Shown here: positions 1-11,300 of the stretch, one piece after another
How positions within the stretch are numbered: position 1 is the stretch's first letter
Layout of the letters: each line of letters starts with the position of its first letter
Assembly: GCA_015680685.1 (NCBI GenBank)
Contig: MNCI01025357.1
Span: forward strand, 692,789 to 754,788
Direction: 5' to 3'
Origin: Gnetum montanum
Lineage: Eukaryota > Streptophyta > Gnetopsida > Gnetales > Gnetaceae
Length of the DNA stretch: 62,000 nucleotides
Made by a program: the position numbers and the translations under genes
Notes under the pieces: model-generated
The model's database searches: none
Told to the model about the DNA's origin: nothing
The model's input: the letters and a program-made list of their open reading frames with translations, nothing else

Positions 1-3000
1 ATCCCTAGAGGAACTACAACAGCTATAGTTGGAGAGAGTGGAAGTGGTAAGTCTACAGTTATTAGCCTTATTGAAAGATTCTATGATCTCCAGTCTGGTG
101 AAATCCTTATAGATGGGGTTGATATCAAGAAGTTTCAACTTAGATGGTTAAGAGGAACAATTGGGCTTGTAAGTCAAGAACCTGTCCTATTTGCCACAAC
201 AATCAAAGAAAACATTGCATATGGCAAGGAAGGGGCAACGGTTGAAGAAATAAAAGCTGCTGCAGAGCTTGCAAATGCAACAAAGTTTATTGACAAAATG
301 CCACAGGTATATCACCAGATATGCAGTTGCATCTGTCATGTCGAACTTACCCCAAGATTTCCATTTCGGCTACCCATTATTAATTTGTAATCATATGTGG
401 GTTGATAATGTGCAGGGCTTTGATACAATGGTTGGAGAGCATGGCACACAACTGTCTGGTGGACAAAAGCAGAGGATTGCAATAGCAAGGGCAATTTTGA
501 AAGATCCAAGAATTCTCCTCCTAGATGAAGCTACTAGTGCCTTGGATACAGAATCTGAAAGGATAGTACAAGTAGCCCTTGACAGAATTATGGTAAACAG
601 GACTACTGTCATTGTTGCACATCGGTTGACCACGGTTAGAAATGCTGATATGATTGCAGTACTTCAACATGGCTCTATAGTGGAAAAAGGCAGGTTAACC
701 AATACTTTCCTTCCTTTCTACTAATTAATTATCATTTTAAATATATTTTGTAAATCACTTGCAGATCAACTCTCAAATCTGAATCAATTTGAAAAACATT
801 TGCCTGAAGACCTTATATTACAGGTTCACATTCCCTGTTGATAGCAAATCCCCAAGGAGCATATTTCCAACTTGTCAATCTCCAGGCAATGCATGAAACA
901 AAGGAAGAAGCAGAAAAAGATCCTGATGAAATTGAAAATCCTGTAGATGATCCCCTTAGTATGATTTCAGGTCCAGTACCATCTTTAAAACGATACTCCT
1001 TCAGATCAAGAAGCAGTGCATCCTCAGGGTTCAGTGGCAGCCATCGCTTCAAGGATGAAGGACAAAGCGAAGAAATTGGTGCTGAGAAAAAGAAACCATT
1101 GAATACATTTAGTTGGTTCTCTAGGCCCAGAAAAGAGGGAGATATCGAAGATGGTGGATCAGAGGACCAACAGAATATATCTCTCACAAGACTGGCCGTT
1201 ATGAACAAGCCAGAAATTCCTGTTTTACTTGTAGGATCCTTAGCAGCAGCAGCAGTTGGTCTTTCGTTTCCATTTTTTGGTCTTTTGCTTTCAAGCATCA
1301 TCAACAGTTTCTTTAAACCACCGCATGAACTACGCAAAGATGCAAATTTTTGGTCAGGCATGTTTGTGGTTCTGGCATGTGCCATGCTTTTGTCATCGCC
1401 TATACAGCACTACTGTTTTGCTGTGGCTGGGGGTAAGCTTGTTCAGCGTATTCGTTCATTAACATTCAAAAAGGTTATTTACCAAGACATTGGATGGTTT
1501 GACGAGGACGAGAATTCCAGGTAAGTTGCTGAGAATATCGATATCAAGAAGCTGTTTATAGATAAACCTTGCTGGTAGATGCTCAGAATTAGCTAACATC
1601 TAACTTTAAACATTCAGCGGTGTCATAGTTGCCCGATTATCCACAGATGCTGCAAATGTCCGTAGTCTGGTTGGAGACTCTCTATCTCTTTTTGTTCAAA
1701 ATATTGCAACTATTGTAGCAGGGCTTGTTATAGGTTTTACAGCAAACTGGAAGTTGGCATTCCTTCTTATTGCTTTGGTTCCTCTTTATGGTCTGCAAGG
1801 CTATGTTCAAGTAGCTCTCCTCCAAGGTTTTGCTGCTGACGCAAAGGTATTGATTCTCAACCAAACATAATTGTGTTTTAATTATGTGCTCTTGATACAG
1901 AAATTCACGTTTAGCTAAGCATGATAACCAGGCATGTTGTTTTAAAAGAAAAAGCTCTAGCTTTAATTTCATGCTACTACAATTCCCTTGCCAACTTGAC
2001 TAGTTTATAAGTATAGCATCTTTAGAGGATTCAAATTAGTTACAAATTGCATAAAATTGCAGACAAAGTATGAAAAAGCCAGTCAAGTTGCAACTGAAGC
2101 AGTTGGAAGCATACGGACAGTTGCTTCTTTCTGTGCAGAGGAGAAGGTGCTGAGGCTATACAAGGATAGGTGCAGTTCTCCCTTAAAGGCGGGAACCAAA
2201 AAGGGACTCGTGAGTGGAGCAGGCCTTGGACTTTCAAATTTTATGATGTTTGCATCATATGCCCTCATATTTTACGTCGGTGCTCGGATGGTCAAGGATG
2301 GACAAACTACATTCGGCCATGTATTTAAGGTACACATTTCGTGTTTATTGAATCAGAGCTTAGCCTTTGGCTAAAGTAATTCATCTTATTTTAAAATAAT
2401 AATATCTGTAGATTTCAAGTGTCAAAACGCAGTCATGTAGGATACTTTAGCTAAACTGTTTTTAACCATCCCGTATTCTGATGCAAATATATCAGGAGAT
2501 GAGTCCCGTACCTTTTCTAGATCATCTGCCTGGAATATAAATATAGATAAATTTAGTGTTATAATTCTTACCGTCGAGCATTTATTGCAGGTATTTTTTG
2601 CCATTGCTATGGCTGCCTTTGGAATTTCACAATCCATAGGATTGACTCCTGATTTTGGTAAGGTAAAAACCTCAGCTATCTCAATATTTGGCCTTCTCGA
2701 TGGAAAGTCAAAAATCGATGCAAGCAATCTTTCTGGAGTTACACTAGATAATGTTAAAGGGGACATCAAGTTTCAACATGTGAGTTTCACATATCCCGCT
2801 AGGCCTGAAGTACAAATATTCAAGGATTTGAACATGTTCTTTCCTTCGGGCAAGGTGAAAAGCATTAATGTTTTCGCTTATATAATTATAAAAAGGATCA
2901 GTTTTGCCCTAAAAAGTTCTATTTTGTCAAGCTCCTAAATCATATTCTTCATTTTCTGATAAAAATTGGTAGACAACTGCTTTGGTGGGTGAAAGTGGAA

Positions 3001-3617
3001 GCGGCAAATCAACTGTGATTGCCTTATTACAGAGGTTCTATGACCCAGATTCTGGTCACATTTTGCTTGATGGAGTTGAAATTAAAGAGTTACAGATCAA
3101 GTGGTTAAGGCAGCAGATGGGATTGGTTAGCCAGGAGCCAGTTCTCTTTAATGACACAATTCGTTCAAATATTTCTTATGGCAAGGATGGTATCGTATCA
3201 GAAGAGGAGATTATAGAAGCAGCAAAAGCTTCCAATGCTCATGGGTTCATCTCCACTCTTCCTGAGGGCTATGACACAGCGGTTGGGGAGCGTGGGATGC
3301 AGTTGTCAGGTGGTCAAAAGCAGCGAATAGCAATTGCCAGAGCAATTTTGAAAGATCCAGAAATTCTTTTACTGGATGAAGCTACAAGTGCCTTGGATGC
3401 CGAATCTGAAAGATTGGTTCAAGATGCACTTGATCATGTGAAGTTAAATAGAACCACCATTGTTGTGGCACATCGTCTTTCAACCATTAAAGATTCAGAT
3501 ATCATCGCTGTGGTGAAGAACGGGGTCATAGCAGAACAAGGTAAGCATGATGCACTATTGTCTACCAAAGATGGAGCCTATGCAACTTTAGTAAAACTTT
3601 ATATGGCTTCTTCATAA
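1..3617 (+). CDS. ABCB (MDR/P-glycoprotein-type) transporter, 3' part of gene 1
   Basis: ATP-driven plasma-membrane exporter of the plant ABCB subfamily; the linker and motifs resemble the ABCB4/11/21 group, which moves auxin or alkaloids, but the substrate is not readable here. The gene begins left of the window. I read exons 1-306, 416-689, 824-1520, 1618-1846, 2063-2329, 2591-2854 and 2973-3617, in frame with no stop until TAA at 3615-3617. The exons encode NBD1 from Walker A (GESGSGKST, about 31-57), LSGGQ and LLLDEATS (about 450-540), the second membrane domain (1200-2600), then NBD2 with Walker A (about 2985), LSGGQ (3304) and [11 protein letters not shown] (3366). The 690-823 intron starts with GC, not GT. 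NBD1 has YDLQSG where gene 2 has YDPQSG. From 416 on, exon lengths match gene 2 at 8368-13721 except the linker exon (697 against 682 nt). The visible part looks functional; the unseen 5' part could be broken. Confidence 0.93.
690..823 (+). other. GC-AG intron in ABCB gene 1
   Basis: The preceding exon ends ...GAAAAAG and the intron opens GCAGGT, ending TTACAG. Only a GC donor at 690 keeps frame: the left-over G joins GT at 824-825 to make the Gly of GSHS, matching GTHS in the paralogue. Using the GT at 694 breaks the frame. GC-AG introns are a known minority class spliced by the major spliceosome. Confidence 0.85.
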
Positions 3618-5699
3618 TCTATTTATTTTAATTTACATAAGCACATTGTACTAGCTATTTTTGCGTTGTGAAGGTTTGTCGTACGCTAGTGTTTCATCTA
3701 TTGATTGTGAATGGAAATACAAAAGAAATGGTCCTAGTTACCAATATTTTGCTTGAAAATTTCGAATTGTTTTACTTAATTAGAAAATCAAATAATTCGG
3801 GATCAAATCATGTTCTCATTATTATCATTAATGTATATGATTATTTGAAGGGATAATAAAGCTAAATTTAGCATCCACATTAAAGAATTTGTGGTTGAAC
3901 ATCGCAAAAGAAAGTCTGCCTATCCATCCCCAATGCAGCAATTAATGTGCGGACCGATGTGAAGTGACGGCTATTACATGACTTCGGTGGAGTGTTTATC
4001 ACGGTGAAAACATTTTTATTTCAAATGGACCTGGCTATTAAGTGAGGGCTATTGGATGACTTTGGAAAAGTGTTCACAATCAAACCACTTTTGTTAAATA
4101 TGGACCCCGCTATTAATTGCTCTGTTAGATGATGGATAACAGCATTCATATCCACAACAGTCTTCCTTTCTTAAATTGCAGGTACAATATACAGAAAGAC
4201 TCATCCTCAAAAACTTATAAACTATTTATTTCAATCCAAGGGAATGCGATCCTTTTTCCCTTCTGCTAATCTGATTCATCAAAAAATTTAGCTTTCAAAA
4301 TTTTCTCAAAGCCTTTGGAATACCTTTTTAAGATATTTTACAAATAGCATAAAAGCTGCAAATAATTGTTGTGTTGTTACTTGATGTAACACACCTACGA
4401 AGTTTTCCTTCGGTGGAAATGACCTTACTTTAAGCTGCATGTAAAATTTCTGTAGAAAACTTGGTGTCTTTAGCTACTGCTATTTTTGAGTTGATGCGTT
4501 ACCACCATTCTGGTTAAGCCTTGAACATTTGTGCTTTAGTTTAACCTGTGTTTTAACAAGTAAAAAGAAATTATATTAATAAAATAAGATTACTCAACCA
4601 AGACTCGGCTATTTTACCCCTTCAATCGCCTGTTTGTTTTTGTTAAAAAAATAATTCCCTCCTGCTATCACTATTGACGAATCCTTCTGTAACCAAGTTC
4701 AGCTGGGCAATATAGTTCTACCGAAGGATGATGCATTGCATACATTTTCTATAAGCAAAGATTCACATGTTTCTCCAAAGTTTCTCTTGGAAAAGCAGGA
4801 TTTAATTATGTCTGCACGCAGTTCTAGGGCGAAAGAACACATGACTGGATCACAAGAGAACAACTTGCTGAACATACCACCATGGAGATTTTATTTAAAT
4901 ACTTGACAAAAGTATGTATTAGTAAAATGAAGGTGGTACAATATGTACCCTGATTAATGTTTTGCTATTAACATCTTAAAAAATATCATCCTCTGTAGCC
5001 TCAATGTTCATCGTGCTGAGCAGGTCTTGGATGATTGGTGGACAAGTGAAAACCTAACCTCTTAGAAGTGCTCCACACAAGCTTGAACCCACATAATTAC
5101 AAGATATGTTTTACCTTAAAGGAACGTATTAAGATGATGTTGCCTGTTTTCATGTGCTTGAAAGTGCAGCGGTCAGCAAACAACCGTTAAAGGGCTTAAT
5201 TCGCTTGTGTATTATCCTCTGCTACAGTACCACTACATCCAAAACTATTTAATCATCATGCAAGAAGGCAGTAGCTTGTGATTGTTAACGCATATTATCG
5301 GACAGCTTGATTACAACGACTTAACCAGTGTTGAAGCCACGTATGTAGAGCCTTATATGTCACTAACTTATATAATGCATTTGATCTTTTGCTTGCAAAA
5401 TCATCAAAATAAATTTCCAGGTAACAGCCACCCTCGAAATGATCGTATTAGAGTTGATTAAGGAGAGGTACGTGTGAGGACAAAGACAATAGCTTATAGC
5501 TTGATGTGCTTGTTGAGACTCTGGTTCCTTTATTTTTTTGTTTTCTTTCCACGATCATTACTTCTAGCAAGTTCACGACTAGCAACCCACTAATTGAATC
5601 TTGCAAGTAAACTTGCTGAGCTCTCGACGTATTTGGCTGGCCGGCCTAGAAAATTATAAACGGAATTTGAACCTCAATCCAAGTAAATACGAGCGTCTT
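3618..5699. other. Intergenic space, no gene seen
   Basis: 3' flank of ABCB gene 1, then AT-rich sequence without a recognisable ORF on either strand. Around 3955-4130 two imperfect copies of a roughly 75-base unit can be seen (GGCTATTRNATGACTT, then GTGTT, then a TTTNAAATGGAC stretch), the second ending in CGCTATTAAT. Nothing else in it could be assigned. Confidence 0.5.
3855..3860 (+). terminator. Candidate poly(A) signal of ABCB gene 1
   Basis: AATAAA lies 238 bases after the stop codon in AT-rich 3' flank. Position and sequence fit a plant near-upstream element; no transcript evidence is available from sequence alone. Confidence 0.35.
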
Positions 5700-7800
5700 T
5701 GTTACATAGAAAACGCCATAAATTCTGGACAAGGGGACAGCAATTTAAAAGCGATTATCTAGGAGGATCCAACTCAAGCATTTAGTCCGCACCAAGCTCG
5801 GCATTGTTGCCAATTTCGCAAGCTGCAAGTAATCTATTCGTTAGGGAAGCATCCAGCCCTGTTGACTGTCCTATTGTTGAAATCAGGGGCTTCTTTCAAA
5901 AACTCAGCTCTGCCCAGCAGACGAAGCATGCAGCGGTAGTGCTCGGCTGAGGGCTGAATATGATACTCGGCTATCATGGCAACGACTCATAAACTGCCTT
6001 CGTCCACTAAACGTGCATGACTGCAAGCATTTAAAACTCACAGGAAGGTAACACTGTCTGGAACCATGCCAGGAGCCTTCGTTTTTTCAAAGATGCTCAG
6101 AGACTGTTTACCAAGCCCATTAACACCATACCGTGTAGTCACGGTAGTCCATGATACTAGATCTCGGGTATGCAACTTCTCAAACAATTGACGAGCATTT
6201 TTTTATGGAACCGCACTTTGCATATATACCCATCAAAGCATTCACCAACACCAAGTCTTCTTCGTAACCAGTTGCCTGTATCCTCGCATGAAAGACAATT
6301 CCATTTTCCAGAGCTCCCACCCAGGCTAGAAAAGGCAAGCAATACGCTAACAAATCTCGCTGCATTGGGCTTCACAGCTGACAAATTCATTTCACTGAAT
6401 AAATCCAGTACCGCTTTTCTGTGACCGTTCTGAGCAAACCCAGAAATGATAGCATTCCATGATACAACATTCCATTCTGGCATTTCCCTAAAAATCCTGT
6501 TTTGGGTGCATCCTGCAGTCACCCGGTTCCGTGAGATAAAATTCTGAAGTTCCCGCGGCATTTTTTGAACAGTCTCAGCGCTTTTTCTATGAATTCATTC
6601 TGAGCACAGCCTGCAATAATGGCGTTGCATGAGGCAGAATCTGTTGCAGGCATGTCACTAGTAAACAGTTTCAAGGCCTCTGGAAACACGGTATCCTTTT
6701 CAGGCATATTTTGGAAGTGCAACAGGGTCTCATGGATGAGACCATTCTGAATTTACCCAGAAAGCATGGCATTGCTAGCAATCAAATTATTCTCCGGAAT
6801 CTTCTTGAAGATCTCCATTGCCTCATTAATTTTTCCCTGCCCACAATAGTCTGCAACGAGAGCGATCCCGGCAACCCGAGAAGGTCGTTCACTCTTCGAA
6901 AACATAGCATGTGCATCTTCCACGGCGCCAAATTTGGCATACATATGGACCAGGGCATTTGCAGCTACCAAATCCTTCTTAAATCCGTAAGCCAAAACAT
7001 CTTGATATATCTGAATCCCTATCTTTAAACATTTGGGATCACTGCAACAGGGCAAAACACTACTAGCAAAGCGTGAATTGGTTGGGAGAACAACCAACGC
7101 TCTTCATATCAGAGTAGATCTTTAGTGCTTCCTCAGGCATTCCGCATTTAGCGTATGCTGAAATCATTAAAGTCTAAGAAACATCGCTTCTTTCATATTC
7201 AGGTATTTCGTCAAACAGGTGGCGTGCAAACTTCAACTCGCGACATCTTTTGTCCATGGCGATGAGCGCGTTTCTGAACAGAGGATATCTGCCAAATTCC
7301 ATTTGCGTTACCTGCCGCAGAATTTCCGAGGTCGCCACAGGCAGAAATAACGGTCGAAAACGTGTATTCGTTCGGTTCAACGTAATTGAAATAGGGAATT
7401 GCATTCATTTGGCGAAACAGATTGAACGCCAGGGAAGGATTCCCGTGTTTTGCCACACCTGAAATTATTACAGTCCATGAATGGACATCAGGTTTCTCGA
7501 TCTCACGAAAAAACTTCTGAGCATCAGCGATGCTGCCGCATTTGATGTACGTGTACATGAGGTTATTCAGCAATACGTTATGTGCTTGAATTCGACTCTG
7601 GCGTATGAGGGCACGAACGATCTTTGCATCTCCAACGGGTCTTCCAACAACCCAAGGATAACGAGGGAACTGTGCCGAACACAGGTCATGGAAAATCTGT
7701 TTAGTTACATAGACCATCAATCAAGCGCCTCAACAGAAATCAGTTGGTCTACATCTGGGATCGGATTAGCTAGCGGAACTAATTTGGAAATTGTTGCATA
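5700..7800 (-). pseudogene. PLS/E-type PPR protein pseudogene
   Basis: Reading down from about 7800, successive frames give classic pentatricopeptide blocks: NLMYTYIKCGSIADAQKFF, HSWTVIISGVAKHGN, NALVHMYAKFGAVEDAHAMF, VVSWNAIISGFAQNGHRKAV and NALMGIYAKCGSIKKC. These are followed by E-domain remains (DSVTFL, a stop, VLNACSHARLVDEG; HYRCMLRLLGRAEFLKEA; LLAACEIGNNAELGAD) down to about 5700. Intact members are organelle RNA-binding proteins acting in editing or splicing. This copy is broken by several frameshifts (near 7330, 7100, 6550 and 6190) and stops (for example TAG near 7172, and TGA near 6053). No DYW tail was found. It is intronless, usual for the family. It lies between the two convergent ABCB genes and its mid part still holds long open stretches, so decay is moderate. 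Edges are approximate. Confidence 0.85.
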
Positions 7801-8367
7801 GAAAGGAAAATCGTATTTTGTAACAACTGCAAGTAGATTATTTTTTTTATCTTTTATTTATTGTTATTATTTTGCGGTTTTATTTAGGATTGACCATCAT
7901 AATTAGAAGCACCAAACTAATCGTCCGTGCTTACGCATTTGACCAGAACACATATGTAACCAAATCCCAATTGCCAGTAATTATTTGCATCCCCAAGCAT
8001 GGAAGAACCTTGAGCAAATAAAAAACATAGGGTGTTGTGGTCGTCGGAATTTCTCCCCTTCCTTGATAAATGTGAAACATTTATGCGTACTTGCAAAACA
8101 TAACCATTCGAATCATACATCTGTATCTGACAAATCAGTATGAAAAGTCATGTCACCAACTATGCCACACCAATTTTAAAGAACAGTGATAACAGAAGAA
8201 TCAAAATTTAAAATATATTTACGGGCACCGTTAAAATAACAAATGCAACAAGCTCTCTTTTTTCTTATTATTTGGCTCTTGGAAGACTGGTAAACATCTC
8301 ACAAACTGGTTTTCAAGCTAAGACATCATGCATTAGGAAACACTTTGTGCTTTGGGAATTCAATAAA
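7801..8367. other. Short intergenic space, 3' flank of ABCB gene 2
   Basis: No coding signal. On the minus strand, AATAAATAAAAG (complement of about 7851-7862) is a possible far poly(A) signal for ABCB gene 2, about 510 bases after its stop. A closer signal is not obvious. Confidence 0.4.
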
Positions 8368-11300
8368 TTAGGATGAAGCCATATAAAGCCTTGCCAAATT
8401 TGCATAGGCTCCGTCTTTGATAGCCAAGAGTGCGTCATGTTTACCTTGTTCTGCTATGATTCCATTCTGAACCACTGCAATCGTGTCGGAATCTTTAATC
8501 GTTGACAGACGATGTGCTATCACAACGCTGGTTCTGTTTGATTTCACATTGTCCAGTGCATTTTGAACCAATTGCTCGGATTCGGCATCCAAAGCACTGG
8601 TAGCTTCATCCAATAAAAGAATTTTTGGATCTTTTATAATGGCTCTGGCAATAGCAATTCTCTGTTTTTGCCCTCCTGAGAGCTGTATTCCACGTTCTCC
8701 AACTCGTGTATCGTAGCCTTCAGGAAATGTGGAGATGAAGTTATGAGCATTCGAAGCCTTTGCTGCTGCAATAATCTGCTCATCAGAAACTGGAACATTT
8801 TTTCCATGAGCAATATTTGCTCGAATTGTATCATTGAACAAAACAGGCTCTTGGCTGACCAGACCCATCTGCTGCCTTAGCCATTTAACTTGCAGATTTT
8901 TTATATCAACTCCATCGAGCAAAATGTTGCCAGAATCTGGATCGTAGAATCTTTGCAACAATGCAATCACCGTTGATTTGCCACTTCCACTCTCCCCCAC
9001 CACAGCAACTGTCTGTAACAATTTCCCATCATTCAAAGAAATAATGGATTAAAAATCCTTGCAAACAGTCTGAAGTGCTGGAGGAGGAACTCATAACAAA
9101 ATGGATAATTACCTTTCCTGAAGGGCAGTAAAAGTTCAAATCTCTTAGTATCTGTACATTATGCCGAGTGGGGTATCTAAAACTGACATGGCGAAGCTCA
9201 ATGTCACCTTTAACGATTTCTAGTGTATCTCCAGCGAGATTACTTGCATCAATTTTTGACATGCGATCAAGAATACCAAAAATTGAACTCACAGAGTTTT
9301 TCACTTTGCCAAAGTCAGGTGTCAATCCCATTGATTGTGAAATTCCGAAGGCAGCCATGGATATGCCAAAAAAGACCTGTCATGAACTCAGGGGATCAGA
9401 AACATACTATTTACGAATTTCATACTACATTGGAATTTATCACAATGAATTGTTGCTCTTAAAATCTAGCAATCTGCAAAATTCTGAAATCCCTTGAAAA
9501 ATTTGTAAATTGAAACGGATCTCTATCTCAAAAATTCAAACCTAAAACAAACGACCAACTTTACCTTGAAGACATCACCAAACGTACTGTCTCCGTTTTT
9601 AACCATGAGGGCACCTACCCAGAAGATAAGGGCATATGATGCAAACAACATAAAATTGGAAACACCAAGGCCCACTCCGCTTACAACTCCCTTCTTGGTT
9701 GCTGCTTTTAGAGGAGAAGCGCACTTTTCATCGTAGAGCCTCAACACCTTCTCCTCTGCGGAAAAAGAAGCAACAGTTCGGATGCTTCTCACTGCTTCAC
9801 TTGCAATTTGACTGGCCTGCTCATACTTGGCCTGTGATTTAATAAATATTCTTTTATGTTCCAAATTAAATAGCATCAAAATGAATGCTTATCAAGATTT
9901 TGATTTAAATTAACGAGTCATCATCAAAGAGCTAAAAACAGAAAAGATACTGAGAACCAAAACCTTTGCATCATCAGCAAAACCTTTGAAGAGAGATACT
10001 TGAACATATCCTTGGACACCATAAAGAGGAACCATTGCTATCATCAACAGGGACAACTTCCAGTTTGCTACAAATCCAATAATAAGACCAGCTAACAAAG
10101 TTGCAATGTTTTGAGCCAGAAGGGATAGAGAGTCTCCCACAATACCACGCACATTGGAAGCATCTGTTAATAGTCTTGCAACTATGGCACCGCTGAATTT
10201 GACAGATAATATTAGACAGTAACCAGTATTGTTATGTAGTAAAAATCCACCAGAAAATTTTCCTTTTAAAACATTTCTTAGTTACCCACTCACCTGGAAT
10301 TCTCCTCTTTATCAAACCATCCAATTTCTTGAAACACAACTTTGTTGAATGTCATTGATCGAATGCGCTGCACAAGTTTACCCCCTGCCACTGCGAAACA
10401 GACGTGTTGTATCGGTGCTGTTAGCATCATGACACAACCCAATACTACAAACATAATGCTCCAGAAGTTCACGTCTTTACGAAGTTTATGCACAGGCTTG
10501 AAGAAGCTATTGATCACATTTGCAAACAGGAGGCCAAAAAGTGGAAAGCCAAGACCGACAATGGCAGCTGCACAAGAGCCTGTTAGTAGAACAGGGATCT
10601 CTGGTTTGTTCAACAGTGCTAACCTTGTCAGAGGAACATCTAATTCAACGTTTGATCCGCCCTCTTCGACATCTCCCTCCTTTCTAGTCCTTAAGGGTGA
10701 AGTTAAGATATTTAGTTCTTTCTTTCCGTCTTCAACATTTTCTTTTCCCACATCATCCTTGAATTCATGGCTGCCACTGCTCCTCGAAGTTGCACTTCTT
10801 CTGGATTTCCTGAAAGATGAAATTGGTCCTGAAACTATGCGAAAGGAATCACTGATGGAAATTTCCGTTTCATCAGGATCTTTCTTTGTCTCTTCTTTCG
10901 TTTCATGCGTCTCCTGAAGACTGACAAGCTGGAAATAAACACCTTTGGGATTTGCTATTAACTGAGAATGAGTACCTGACATGTGTCATTTTTTAGAGGC
11001 TACAGATGTTGCAAATTATTGAAATTAAAATAAGAAAGGTATTGGCGGCTTGCCTTTTTCAACTATAGAACCACGCTGTAATACAGCAATCATATCTGCA
11101 TTTTTGACAGTGGTCAACCGATGTGCAACAATTACAGTTGTTCTGCTAACCTTGATTCTATCAAGAGCTTCCTGCACTATCCTTTCAGATTCAGCATCCA
11201 AAGCGCTTGTAGCTTCATCAAGAAGAAGAATTCTAGGATCTTTCAAAATTGCCCTGGCTATAGCAATTCTCTGCTTTTGTCCGCCAGAAAGCTGTGAGCC

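Noticed and set aside
813-1385. Long open frame antisense to ABCB gene 1 (and its counterpart at 10342-10917 antisense to gene 2)
   Set aside because: Shadow of the conserved linker/TMD2 exon in both copies; no domain, and the sense exon explains the conservation.
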